Shown: positions 1-8,609 of the stretch, one piece after another | Position numbering within the stretch: position 1 is the stretch's first letter | How the letters are laid out: every line of letters starts with the position of its first letter | Assembly (NCBI GenBank): GCA_963700105.1 | Contig: CAVOWL010000006.1 | Coordinates: 248,001 to 312,000, forward strand | Direction: 5' to 3' | DNA from: CAVUWL01 sp963700105 | GTDB lineage: Bacteria > Actinomycetota > Thermoleophilia > Solirubrobacterales > 70-9 | Length of the DNA stretch: 64,000 nt | Position numbers and translations under genes: made by a program | The notes under the pieces: model-generated | What the model saw: the letters and a program-made list of their open reading frames with translations, nothing else | What the model was told of the DNA's origin: nothing | The model's database searches: none

Positions 1-457
1 CAAATCGGCAGAAGTGGAAACCGAAGCTGAGGACCTCGGCGTTGGCACTGTTGGCGTTGCTGTTGAGCTTGCTCTCCAGCTGCTGGGCCTTGTTCTTGTT
101 GTTTGCCTTAAGCGCCTTACCCGTCTGTTCAAACAGCGAGGCCTCGGTTTTGACGTAGCCCAGCCATTTGCCCAGCCTTTCTGTATCGGCGGGGGGCTGT
201 TCAACCGCGGCCAGTTGGGTCTCGGTGGCCTTCAGCGCCTTGGCCGCTTGGTCAAGCTGCTTGGCTGCCAAGGCGTCCTTACCCTGCTTGACCTCCGTTT
301 TGACGTTCTTGAGGATTTTTTCGTTGGCCTTGGAGTTGGCTTCGCAGATCGGTTCCACTTTGGCCTTATAGCTTTCTGGGGTTTCTTCTGCGGCGGCCAG
401 TGAGACGATGCTCAAAAAGAGCGCCGCCGTGAGGGCCATGGTTAGGGCTCTGATCAT
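1..457 (-). CDS. Secreted Lys/Ala-rich helical protein (3' end outside window)
   Basis: The reading frame runs off the left edge, so only the N-terminal part (about 152 residues) is seen. It opens with a signal peptide ending near LAAAEE, then a charged, Ala/Lys/Gln-rich segment that looks helical, and a Cys in 'PICEA'. The ATG at 457 has a GAGGGAG ribosome site 7 nt upstream. An in-frame ATG at 475 overlaps the previous stop as ATGA, so coupling from there is possible. It is the last visible gene of the minus-strand secreted-protein unit starting at 2698. I do not recognise a family; an exported coiled-coil-like protein is the most that can be said. Confidence 0.7.
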   Translation of the reverse strand, partial: MIRALTMALTAALFLSIVSLAAAEETPESYKAKVEPICEANSKANEKILKNVKTEVKQGKDALAAKQLDQAAKALKATETQLAAVEQPPADTERLGKWLGYVKTEASLFEQTGKALKANNKNKAQQLESKLNSNANSANAEVLSFGFHFCRF

Positions 458-471
458 CTTCTTGCTCCCTC

Positions 472-1275
472 TCATGTGCCGGTGCAGGGTTTGATGATTT
501 CACCGGAGACGCTCGTCCCGTTGGCGAAGTCAAAGGCGCCGTGGGCAAAGAGCTGCCCGGTCGGGCAGGTGGCGGTCAGCAGGTTCTCCTTCTTGCCCTT
601 ATAGGACCACGATTTCTGGATCTTGGCCGAAAAGGCGGTCAGCGATCCCTGCCCGCCGACGATCGTCGGGATTTTGATCAGGGTCGAGGTCCCGTACTTG
701 CCGTGGGCCTTTGAGATCACCCCGGAGGTGACGAAGGTGGTCGGCGCCGGCACGTCGGCATAGACGTGAAAGATCAGCACCGGCTTGCCGCCCTGGGGGG
801 TGCCGTTGAAGATCAGAAGCGGGCCCTTGGCCGGAAACTCCGGCTGTTCGTTGAACTTGATCTCGGCTTCGACTTCGCCTTTGCCGACCAGCGATGGCTT
901 GCAGGCGGCTTCGGCCGCCTGGGTGGTCGTGTTTTGCAGTTTGGTCGTGCTGCAGGTCGCCAGGCCCTTGGTATTGATCATGCCGTGCTTGTCGAATTCA
1001 AGCGCCAGCGTCGAGAGCGCCGGCGGGCGTTCTGCCGGGTTTTCGGTGTTTTTGATCGAGCCTTCGACGCTGAGGGTGATCGGGGTCGGCGTCTTCTTGG
1101 AGAGCTTTTTCGGCGAGATCCCGCCTTCGATCTTGATTTCCATTCCCCCGGCTTTGACCGTGTCGCCCATCGCGCTTGAGACGACCAGCGCGGCGAGCAC
1201 CATCACGGCGGCGCCGAGCAGAGCGACCTTTGCCCCACGGGCGCCCGAGCGGCGGCGCTTTTGACTCAAACCCAT
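472..1275 (-). CDS. Secreted four-cysteine paralogue A
   Basis: About 267 residues with an Arg-rich N-terminus, one hydrophobic segment and a beta-rich exported body. It aligns by eye with the proteins at 1278-2075 and 2912-3679. Shared features are FDKHG-like and GLxTC motifs, a Cys in the AAC segment, PTIVGGQG, a WSYKGK segment, a late TC, and a final PC near the C-terminus. The four cysteines are conserved and could form two disulfides. I chose the ATG at 1275 because the AAGGGGG made by the last codons of the upstream gene sits 6 nt before it; an in-frame ATG at 1296 lies inside that gene. No known function; probably cell-surface or extracellular. Confidence 0.75.
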   Translation of the reverse strand: MGLSQKRRRSGARGAKVALLGAAVMVLAALVVSSAMGDTVKAGGMEIKIEGGISPKKLSKKTPTPITLSVEGSIKNTENPAERPPALSTLALEFDKHGMINTKGLATCSTTKLQNTTTQAAEAACKPSLVGKGEVEAEIKFNEQPEFPAKGPLLIFNGTPQGGKPVLIFHVYADVPAPTTFVTSGVISKAHGKYGTSTLIKIPTIVGGQGSLTAFSAKIQKSWSYKGKKENLLTATCPTGQLFAHGAFDFANGTSVSGEIIKPCTGT

Positions 1276-1277
1276 CC

Positions 1278-2075
1278 CTACCCCCTTACCTTGCATTCGC
1301 GGACCAAAGTGCTGGAAACGTTAGTTCCCCCTTCGAATTCAAAGTTTGCTTTGGCGAAGGAAAACGACGCTTTGGTGAACCCCTTGGGCGCCGGACAATC
1401 GGCGCTGGCAAAGCTCTCCGTCTTGCCGTGGAAGGGGAACTGGCGCGAGAGGTCCATGTCGAAGGCCGAGATGTAGCCGTAGCCCGAGGCGATCGGCGGT
1501 AGTTTGGCGACCAGGGTGTTGCCGAACTGGCCGTGTGTTTTCTCGACCACGAATTCGAGCACGTAGGTGAGCGGCTGGGGGGCGACGCTCGATACCTGGG
1601 CGAGGATCGCCGGCTTGCCTCCCACCTTGCCGTTGAAGGCGAGCAGCCCGCCGTTGGTGGCGAAGGGGTTCTGCCCGGGCAGGGCGACGCGGGTGGTGAC
1701 GTTGCCATGGCCGACCAGGGCGGCGCCGCAGCTGCGTTTGGCGACCGCGGAGGGGACGGAGTTGAGCTTGGCCGCCGAGCAGGTCGGCAGCCCGGTCGGG
1801 TCGATCTTTCCGTACTTATTGATCGCGAGGGAGATCGTCAGCAGTTTGGGCGGAGCCGCGCCGCTGGTCGTGGTGATTTTGCCTTCCATCTGGACCGAGA
1901 CCGGCGCCGCTCCCGAGCGCGGCAGGGTGCTCGGGAAGATCCCGCCGCCGAAGTTGACGACGACGCCGTTCTTCTCAACCGGCTGGGCGCTGGCGATCGT
2001 CCCCAGCGCGCCGAGCAAAAGCAGCGAGGCGCTGAGCGCCCCCAGGGCGATCTTTCGCGAGCCTGATCTCATCAC
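1278..2075 (-). CDS. Secreted four-cysteine paralogue B
   Basis: 265 residues: a signal peptide ending near 'TIASAQ', then a beta-rich domain related to its two neighbours. Shared signals include GGGIFPSTLP (compare GGFSPTALP in the 2912-3679 protein), a K-x-G motif followed by GLPTC, a second Cys in KRSCG, a late DCPAP and a final EC. The start is GTG (2075) followed at once by ATG (2072); the GTG shares one base with the stop codon of the preceding gene, so translation is coupled. It is the most divergent of the three paralogues. Function unknown; an exported structural or binding role is an inference only. Confidence 0.75.
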   Translation of the reverse strand: MMRSGSRKIALGALSASLLLLGALGTIASAQPVEKNGVVVNFGGGIFPSTLPRSGAAPVSVQMEGKITTTSGAAPPKLLTISLAINKYGKIDPTGLPTCSAAKLNSVPSAVAKRSCGAALVGHGNVTTRVALPGQNPFATNGGLLAFNGKVGGKPAILAQVSSVAPQPLTYVLEFVVEKTHGQFGNTLVAKLPPIASGYGYISAFDMDLSRQFPFHGKTESFASADCPAPKGFTKASFSFAKANFEFEGGTNVSSTLVRECKVRG

Positions 2076-2698
2076 TAGCGAACCAGCGGGTAGGCGCAGG
2101 TGTATTTCGAGGGGGTCGTGATCGACTGCTCGGTGATCGCCCCGGTGCCGTCAACTACCACCGTTGAGTAGTTGGTGCCGGCGGTGTTGGCGTAGATCTC
2201 ATCGGTGTATTGGTGGTCGTTACCGACCCCGGTACCGAGGTTGAGCACGCCGCGGGTGGAGTAGAGCTCCATCGGGGAGGGCAAGTAGCCGCCCTTTGCC
2301 GCGCAGGCATCGGAGGCTTCTTTGAGGGTCGAGACGACGGCGTTGGCAGAGGAGTCAAAGCAGATGCCGCGGATCAGGGTCGTATCGGTCGGGCAGGAGG
2401 CGGAGTGCTTATCGACCGTGTTGGCGTTTTCGGCGTTGGCCGCGTTGGTGGCGGAGGGGACGACGCCCAGCGCGTTGACGTTGATGTTGGCGCCGGTCAG
2501 GGTGTTGGGCGCGACCTTGACGCCGGTGACCGCGTTGTTGGCGATCTTGCCGGTGGTCACCGCTTTGGCCTTCAGCTGGCGGGTGCCGACCGAGTTCTTG
2601 CCCAGCGCCGCCCAGGCGGTTCCGCTGAGCGCGGTGATGAGTGCGATCACTGCCACAACCATGGCCGGTGAGGGCCGCTTGATCCCTGCCTTGTGCAT
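2075..2698 (-). CDS. Secreted repeat protein with Lcl/DUF1566-like C-terminus
   Basis: 207 residues. The N-terminal hydrophobic leader, followed by K-N-S-V-G-T-R-Q-L-K and short repeats of the type A-V-T-x-x-K-I-x-N-x-A-V, is a type I associate with Solirubrobacterales. The C-terminal half has CxAKGGYLPSPMEL, which resembles the start of Lcl/DUF1566-type domains, and four cysteines. A good ribosome site (GAGAGGAAT) precedes the ATG. Its leader contains a small hairpin at 2717-2733 (GTCCG/CGGAC). As first gene of the unit it is followed without a gap by paralogues B and A and the helical secreted protein, which suggests one exported assembly. The exact role is unknown. Confidence 0.7.
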   Translation of the reverse strand: MHKAGIKRPSPAMVVAVIALITALSGTAWAALGKNSVGTRQLKAKAVTTGKIANNAVTGVKVAPNTLTGANINVNALGVVPSATNAANAENANTVDKHSASCPTDTTLIRGICFDSSANAVVSTLKEASDACAAKGGYLPSPMELYSTRGVLNLGTGVGNDHQYTDEIYANTAGTNYSTVVVDGTGAITEQSITTPSKYTCAYPLVR

Positions 2699-2790
2699 CT
2701 CTTATTCCTCTCTGAGGTCCGAAGTTTGCGGACGCCCGACTGTAGAAACCCAGTTACTGCTCTAACGATTCGCTCCCTCTCGCCGAAGAG

Positions 2791-2810
2791 CTTAGCGATG
2801 GCGGGCTAAG
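2791..2810. terminator. Inverted repeat between secreted-protein units
   Basis: CTTAGC and GCTAAG form perfect 6-bp arms around an 8-nt loop, between the end of the gene at 2912 and the start of the gene at 2698. There is no T-run, so it may equally be a terminator for the upstream unit or a protein-binding site. Confidence 0.3.
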
Positions 2811-2911
2811 TTGTGGCGATTGGGGCAAGGAGGACCTCGGCTTGCGGCTCATAGCGCGAGAACTCCCCACGACCAAACTGCCGCCAGAGGCCTCCCACAC
2901 AAGGGGCAGCC

Positions 2912-3679
2912 CTAGCCCCGAACCGTGCAGGGCCGAAAGAAAGTCCCGCTGAGGAAGGTCCCATTAGAGAAAGAAAATTCCCCGCGTGCCTGCAGCCGCC
3001 CGGTTTCACAGCGCGCGTTGACGTAGCTGTAGCGCTTTCCCCGATAGCTCCATTTTCGACCCACCTTGAGCGAGCCGGAGACCGGAATTCCGCTGCCGCC
3101 GGCGATCGTGGGAATTGTGGCCTTGACGCGGTAGCCGTATTCGCCATCGTGGATCGTTTCGATCACGATCGGCACGACGAAGGTGGTGGGCACAGGGACG
3201 GTCGTGTAGGCATGGGCAAAGACTGTCGGATCGCCACGCTCGGGGGGACCGTTGAAGAGCGTGATCGGAGAGGAGACCGGGAAGGGCGCCTGTTCGGGGA
3301 AATCGATTATCGCCTTGCCCTCGCCCTCGCCGACGATCGCCCCGGGGCAGGTTTGCCGAGCCTCCGCGACCGTGGTGTTCTCGAGCTTTCCCTCGGTGCA
3401 GATGGGTAGACCGGTGGTCTGCACGGAACCGTGGCGGTCAAACTCGAGGGTCAGCGTCCTCAGGATCGGCGGCAGATCTCCAGAGACGGTCGAGATGCTG
3501 CCACCACCGTGCAGCGTTATCGGCGCATTGTGTGTCCTCGGTAGGGCCGTTGGTGAGAAGCCGCCATCGGCGGTGATCAGGATGTCCCCGGCGCGAATCT
3601 GAAGCGCGTAGGCGGTTCCAACCGCGGTCCCGACCAGAGTCAACGCAAGCGCGGCCGCGATCAGCGTTCTCTTGGCCAT
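2912..3679 (-). CDS. Secreted four-cysteine paralogue C, coupled to TetR gene
   Basis: 255 residues: a clear signal peptide (hydrophobic run ending AYA-L) and the same beta-rich body as the proteins at 472 and 1278. It keeps GLPIC, QTC, a late RC and a final PC, plus PTIAGGSG and GRKWSYRGK motifs that match paralogue A most closely. Its ATG follows the TAA of the TetR gene with no spacer, so it is almost certainly co-translated with the regulator. This makes it the likely regulated output of that TetR protein, an unusual partner since TetR outputs are more often transporters or enzymes. Function unknown. Confidence 0.78.
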   Translation of the reverse strand: MAKRTLIAAALALTLVGTAVGTAYALQIRAGDILITADGGFSPTALPRTHNAPITLHGGGSISTVSGDLPPILRTLTLEFDRHGSVQTTGLPICTEGKLENTTVAEARQTCPGAIVGEGEGKAIIDFPEQAPFPVSSPITLFNGPPERGDPTVFAHAYTTVPVPTTFVVPIVIETIHDGEYGYRVKATIPTIAGGSGIPVSGSLKVGRKWSYRGKRYSYVNARCETGRLQARGEFSFSNGTFLSGTFFRPCTVRG

Positions 3680-4354
3680 TTAATGTCCCTTGGCACCTGG
3701 TTGCTGGGTGGGCCCGGGGGCTTGGGACCCGAGGCGCTCTGCATCATTTTCAGCGAGCGCACCGCGAACAATCGTCTGCAGGGCCTCGGCCACACCCTCG
3801 GCGTCTCGCCGACCGCTTCCGAGGCGCTGCAGTCCCATCCCATACATAAGCGCCACCACCGCGGCGGCGTGACGGCGGGCAGCGCCGACGCCGAGGCCTT
3901 CCAAAGCGGCGGCGGCAAGGCCCTCATAAGCGCTAAAGCACCGCTGCGAGGCCTCCTGCAGGTGAGGATCGCGAGCCGCTTGCAGGTGCAGCTCAAACTC
4001 GGCGATCTGCTCGGGTCGATCGCTGCTTTCGACCACCAGCCGCTGCACTTCGGCCGCCAGCTCACTCGGACCTGGGGGCGGACGACGGGCACGAAAGGAG
4101 GCGGCGATCTCTTCGAGGCGCGCGACCTCATCGCCAACGTAGAGCAGAAGGCTCTCGCGGAGCAGGGTTCCCTGGCTCGGAAAATGATAGGTCAACGAAC
4201 CCAGCGAAACGCCGGCCTCCTGCGCGATGCGTCGGTTGGTGAGCGCTGCGATGCCATCGCGACCGATCAGCTCCAGCGTCGTGCGCAGGATCCGCAGACG
4301 GGTGCCGGGAACCACAGGGCGATGGTCAACGGGTTTTGTGGCAGAGGTAGGCAA
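3680..4354 (-). CDS. TetR-family transcriptional regulator
   Basis: 224 residues. The N-terminal helix-turn-helix reads LTNRRIAQEAGVSLGSLTYHF, a standard TetR recognition helix followed by the Y-H-F signature, at about residues 38-58. The remainder is a helical ligand and dimer domain with many Ala, Arg and His. It starts with TTG at 4354 and ends directly against the ATG of the secreted paralogue at 3679. An inverted repeat at 4364-4381, 10 nt before the start, is a likely autoregulatory operator. The inducer cannot be predicted from sequence. Confidence 0.88.
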   Translation of the reverse strand: MPTSATKPVDHRPVVPGTRLRILRTTLELIGRDGIAALTNRRIAQEAGVSLGSLTYHFPSQGTLLRESLLLYVGDEVARLEEIAASFRARRPPPGPSELAAEVQRLVVESSDRPEQIAEFELHLQAARDPHLQEASQRCFSAYEGLAAAALEGLGVGAARRHAAAVVALMYGMGLQRLGSGRRDAEGVAEALQTIVRGALAENDAERLGSQAPGPTQQPGAKGH

Positions 4355-4363
4355 AGTCGGAAT

Positions 4364-4381
4364 CTCGTTCGTTCGAACGAG
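4364..4381. promoter_or_regulatory. Probable TetR operator
   Basis: CTCGTT and AACGAG form perfect 6-bp arms around a 6-bp spacer. Nested inside is a perfect 12-bp palindrome TCGTTCGAACGA (4369-4380). It lies just upstream of the TetR start, where autorepressing TetR proteins usually bind. The binding is inferred. Confidence 0.6.
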
Positions 4382-4521
4382 CTAGAACGGTAAAGGAAAG
4401 GATAGCTGGGGCCAGGCTGCGGCATCCAGGGGGCCCCCAACTGAGCCCCGGAGAAACCGCCCGGGTCCCAGAGAGCTTCGGCCAAGACTCCGGCGCTTGC
4501 TCGAGTCGAGCCGATCGAAAC

Positions 4522-5034
4522 CTAAGGGGAGCTGCGATAGAGAAGGTGGGGGAGCCCGGCGTGTACAGCCTCACCGCTGTGCCGCAACCCCACCTTCTCA
4601 GCGACTCGCCGCGAGGCACTGTTATCGGCTCTGATCAAGGCGATGACCTGCTCGAAACCGAGCGCCCGCGACCAGCTGAGCGCCGCCGTCCCGGCCTCCG
4701 TGGCAAAACCACGGCGCCAATGCCGAGAGGCGATCGCCCACGGAAGCTCGACCGCCAGCTCGCCCTCAACCGCGGTCCATCGCAGCCCGCCGCGGCCGAT
4801 CGTCGCGCCAGATTCAACCTCGATCAGAACCCAGGGCCCAAAACCGTGCCTCTCCCAATGCGCGATGTCATCTTCGACCATTTGAGCCAGCTCGGCCTCG
4901 GTGAAAGGGGGCGCCGGGGGCGGGCGCAACCATTTCTTCACCTCGGGATCGAGAAGGAGATCAAGGTAGGCAGGCTGATCGGCTGGGCGCGGCCGTCGAG
5001 CCAACAGATGCTCGGTGCGCCACCGCTCGCTCAC
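4522..5034 (-). CDS. GNAT-family N-acetyltransferase, RimJ-like
   Basis: 170 residues with the GNAT fold order: an N-terminal L-x-x-R-R-P-R-P-A-D segment, 'GPWVLIEVESGATIGRGGL' in the middle strands, a W-A-I-A-S-R-H-W-R-R-G-F-A-T-E-A motif that supplies the acetyl-CoA pyrophosphate loop, and N-x-A-S-x-R-V-A-E-K-V-G-L near the end. These are typical of RimJ/RimL-type enzymes that acetylate N-termini or small amines. Start is GTG. The gene stands alone between the TetR unit and a divergent small membrane protein. Its substrate cannot be read from the sequence. Confidence 0.85.
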   Translation of the reverse strand: MSERWRTEHLLARRPRPADQPAYLDLLLDPEVKKWLRPPPAPPFTEAELAQMVEDDIAHWERHGFGPWVLIEVESGATIGRGGLRWTAVEGELAVELPWAIASRHWRRGFATEAGTAALSWSRALGFEQVIALIRADNSASRRVAEKVGLRHSGEAVHAGLPHLLYRSSP

Positions 5035-5145
5035 GAATGAAGTATCTCGCCGCTAACCGGATCGCGGTCGGGGCGTTCGAAGAAACAGGTAGGCGCAAAG
5101 GGCGGTAGTCTGGCCCGCTCGGCGCGCAGGCGGGGAGCGATCTTG

Positions 5146-5508
5146 ATGACTTCTGAACAAAAGAGCAGCCCTGCCCAGCCGCAGTCCTCAACCGGGGACA
5201 AGGTCGGCGTGGTGGGCCGCATCGCGCGCCTGGCGTTTGGCCTGATCTTTCAGTTGGCCACCTTCACAGCGCTTTTTTTCGCCGTGCACCTGGTTCGGGG
5301 GAGCTTTGAAACCTCGGTCTATAGCAGCGGCCAGCGGGTGGTCGGGGGCGTGCTCGGATTTCCCTCCGCAGCACTTGGCCTCGCCACCCTGGCAGCAGCG
5401 ATCTACACCGCGGCGACCGGCAGGAGGGGTTCTCTCACCTTCAAGCTTGCCGCAGCCGCGGTGGGTCTATTCGTCCTTATGTACGCGATCGAGCTGGCGA
5501 TCAAGTAG
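5146..5508 (+). CDS. Small membrane protein with three to four predicted helices
   Basis: About 120 residues: a polar, Ser/Gln-rich first 20 residues, then hydrophobic stretches around 27-50, 67-88 and 100-118. The ATG at 5146 has GGGGAG 8 nt upstream and is preferred over the TTG just before it. It resembles DUF1206-type or phage-holin-like small membrane proteins only in general form, and I do not assign a family. Its stop overlaps the end of the convergent gene by 8 nt. Confidence 0.65.
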   Translation: MTSEQKSSPAQPQSSTGDKVGVVGRIARLAFGLIFQLATFTALFFAVHLVRGSFETSVYSSGQRVVGGVLGFPSAALGLATLAAAIYTAATGRRGSLTFKLAAAAVGLFVLMYAIELAIK

Positions 5509-5995
5509 CGCCCTCGGGGCCGGGGGTTGGCGGGCCAGATCCGAGCGGTTGCGTGAGGGCGAGCGCTGTCCGGTTGATCCGCTCGAGCAAGCGCTCGGGT
5601 TCGGGAAAGCTTACGGTCAGGCGCGACAGCCCGTCGCCTTTGAGGTTAAGCGCGAGGGCATCCCTGCCTCCCCTTACGGCAAAGAACTGGCGCCCCTGAT
5701 CGAGGAAGCAGACGACCAGCAGGTTCACACCCGGGATCAGCCTTCGCCCCTTGACCGAGCTGAATCGTCGGATCGATCCAATCGGATCGGGATCGAGCTC
5801 GGCGCTTTGAACCTGCTCGAAGGACACCACGATGTCGGGGGCATAACGGATTAGGAAGGGTGGAACCGGCAGCCACGCAGTCATGTTGCGGAGCGCCAAG
5901 TGGGTGGGGGTCAATTCGAATTTCCAGCGGCGCATGCCGGGCATCTTCGATGGGCGAAACTCGAAGTCTTCAGACTCGGCGCTTTGGTCAGGCAT
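5501..5995 (-). CDS. Hypothetical protein, possible PH-like fold
   Basis: 164 residues, no signal peptide and no membrane helix. The pattern W-K-F-E-L-T-P-T-H-L-A-L-R-N, a hydrophobic strand-rich centre and a C-terminal helix (FPEPERLLERINR) recall bacterial PH-like domain proteins, but this is a fold guess. The Pro/Gly-rich tail overlaps the convergent membrane-protein gene by 8 nt. An internal Met at residue 18 is an alternative start because no ribosome site is seen before either. Function unknown. Confidence 0.55.
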   Translation of the reverse strand: MPDQSAESEDFEFRPSKMPGMRRWKFELTPTHLALRNMTAWLPVPPFLIRYAPDIVVSFEQVQSAELDPDPIGSIRRFSSVKGRRLIPGVNLLVVCFLDQGRQFFAVRGGRDALALNLKGDGLSRLTVSFPEPERLLERINRTALALTQPLGSGPPTPGPEGAT

Positions 5996-6106
5996 CTGAA
6001 ATCAAACTCGAAACGATCTCCGACCTGAGCTCGATCGGTGCGCCGCAAAATCGTGCCGTGAGCGAGTTGCTGATCAAGACCGGGGCGCGGCGAAGCGGCA
6101 CGCCGG

Positions 6107-6454
6107 CTATAGCTTTCTCACCTTCACCGCCGTACCGTACGCGCAAACCTCGGTCCAGGTGGTCCCAAGCTCAGAGGTATCAAAGCGAAAGGCCAGAACT
6201 GCATCTGCCCCCTTTGCTTCGGCCTCCTCGATCAGCCGCTGGGTTGCATGCTCGCGGCCCTCGGCGAGCATCTTCGTCATCCCCTTCAGCTCACCGCCGG
6301 CAAGCGACTTCAACGAGGCACCGATTTGAGAGCCGACGTTGCGCGAACGTACCGTCAGCCCGAAAACCTCCCCCATGACGTCGGCGACCTGATAGCCGGG
6401 CAGATCGTTCATCGTCGAGATAATCACCGCGCCAGCATATCGCCCGCTCCCCAC
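6107..6454 (-). CDS. YbjQ/UPF0145-family protein
   Basis: 115 residues. The body carries the UPF0145 layout: an early S-T-x-x-D-L-P-G-Y segment, R-N-V-G-S-Q-I-G-A-S-L-K-S-L-A-G-G-E-L, a central helix with EAEAKGADAVL, a strand with RFDTSEL and the C-terminal GTAVKVRKL. The family forms pentamers and has been called heavy-metal-binding, but its role is not settled. Start is GTG at 6454; a GTG at 6427, directly before the conserved region, is an alternative. It stands between the hypothetical protein and the two-component system. Confidence 0.8.
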   Translation of the reverse strand: MGSGRYAGAVIISTMNDLPGYQVADVMGEVFGLTVRSRNVGSQIGASLKSLAGGELKGMTKMLAEGREHATQRLIEEAEAKGADAVLAFRFDTSELGTTWTEVCAYGTAVKVRKL

Positions 6455-6516
6455 CTCGGAGGGCTGCCCCAGCGGCTGCGGATTGCGTGAGCTGAGGAGT
6501 CATGCTCGCCGCCTTC

Positions 6517-7221
<705 letters not shown>

Positions 7222-7231
7222 CGGGACATCC

Positions 7232-8533
7232 TCAGGCCACCGGGGTGAGGCTGGGCTGGGCAATTGGAAGTCGGACCCAAAAGACGCTGCCCTCGCCCTC
7301 GACCGAGGATGCGCCAATTTGTCCGCCCATCACGTCGACCATGCGACGAGCGATCGCCAGACCGAGGCCGAAACCCTCCTGCTTGCGGGACTCGGTGCGA
7401 CGATAGAAGCGCTCAAAAACGCGCTCGATCTCTGCCGCAGGGATTCCAGTTCCTGTGTCGATCACCTCCAAAACCACCTCTTTCTCGCCGTCGCGGCGGC
7501 CGCGAACGGTAACGGCGCCTGGGGGTGGCGTGTTCTTGTAGGCGTTTGTGAGCAACCCGATCATCACCTGGCGCAGGAGAATTGGATCCCCTTTGGCGGT
7601 TAGATCCGTCGCCACCTCGACCCGGAGGCGGATCCCGACCGGAGCCTCAACCGCCGCCGTCACGTCGCGAATCGCGATTGGCACGTCAACCACCTCGGCC
7701 TCCCCCGCTCCAAGCGACTCGACCCGGGCCAGCGTCAGCAATCCCTGGGTGAGGCGGCTCATCCGATCGGCGTCCTCGCTGAGCCGTGTAAGGAAGTGCT
7801 CACGCGCCTGAGGATCGTCCTTGGCGCCGTCTTGGAGGACCTCTATTGCGCCCGAGATCCCGGCCAGCGGGTTGCGCAGCTCATGGGCGGCGTTGGAGAC
7901 AAAATCGGCTTCGGCAAACTCGCGCCTCATCTCTTCGGTGCGATCGCGAACCACCGCCAGCACGGCGCGCTCATCAGGCAGGGATCGCGCCTGCATCGAG
8001 TAGGCGCGATCGCCTATACGAAGCGCTGGGTGGGCGGCGAAGCCGACCTCCGCGGCGCGGCGGAGGTGGGGAAGAAGGGCCTCCGAAGGCCGTCCCTCGG
8101 AGTCCAAGAGCTTGCCGGCCGCGCTGTTTGAAAATCGCACCGCGCCCTGATCGTCGACGACCATGACCGCGTCGGTGAGGCCATCGAAGATCGCGGCCAG
8201 CTTGTTGCGATCGGCAGTCAGTACCCCAAAGCTCTCCTTCAAAGAGGCCCGCATCGACTCTAGGGCACGGGCCAGATCCCCGATCTCATCGGGGCCCGAT
8301 ACATCGAGGGGGGCGTCAAAGGAACCCGCAGCCATCTGCCCGGCGGCTCCTGCTAGGCGGGCGACGCGGTGGGCAATCGCGACGGCGATCAGAAAGCCGG
8401 CGAGCATGCCGAGGACGACCGCCGCCAGCAGGGCGCGGTGGTTGTCGCCGAACAGGTAAACGGCGGTGCCCGTGATCAAGCTGACTGCCGCGAAGGCACC
8501 CGAGAGCCAGAGGCGCATACCTATTCGTCTCAT
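7232..8533 (-). CDS. Membrane sensor histidine kinase (HAMP-PAS-HisKA-HATPase)
   Basis: 433 residues. Two N-terminal membrane helices (about 8-28 and 33-55) are separated by only a few residues, so there is almost no external sensor loop. A HAMP segment (56-105), a PAS-like domain (about 110-205), the phosphoacceptor His217 in AHELRNPLAG and an ATPase domain with LLTNAYKNTP, D-T-G-T-G-I-P and FGLGLAIARRM follow. The short loop suggests sensing in the membrane, by partner proteins or through the PAS domain. The partner regulator lies 10 nt downstream. Confidence 0.92.
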   Translation of the reverse strand: MRRIGMRLWLSGAFAAVSLITGTAVYLFGDNHRALLAAVVLGMLAGFLIAVAIAHRVARLAGAAGQMAAGSFDAPLDVSGPDEIGDLARALESMRASLKESFGVLTADRNKLAAIFDGLTDAVMVVDDQGAVRFSNSAAGKLLDSEGRPSEALLPHLRRAAEVGFAAHPALRIGDRAYSMQARSLPDERAVLAVVRDRTEEMRREFAEADFVSNAAHELRNPLAGISGAIEVLQDGAKDDPQAREHFLTRLSEDADRMSRLTQGLLTLARVESLGAGEAEVVDVPIAIRDVTAAVEAPVGIRLRVEVATDLTAKGDPILLRQVMIGLLTNAYKNTPPPGAVTVRGRRDGEKEVVLEVIDTGTGIPAAEIERVFERFYRRTESRKQEGFGLGLAIARRMVDVMGGQIGASSVEGEGSVFWVRLPIAQPSLTPVA

Positions 8534-8558
8534 GAAGGTTTACTAACACAAACGACCG

Positions 8559-8579
8559 GCGGCCCTGGCCGCGGGCCGC
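8559..8579. repeat. Inverted repeat between divergent genes
   Basis: GCGGCCC and GGGCCGC form 7-bp arms around a 7-nt loop, between the divergent kinase and glycosyltransferase genes. It could be a regulator site or an RNA hairpin in the leader of the glycosyltransferase gene. Confidence 0.3.
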
Positions 8580-8609
8580 TCGATTCAACCAGCCGACGGG
8601 GCGACGCAG

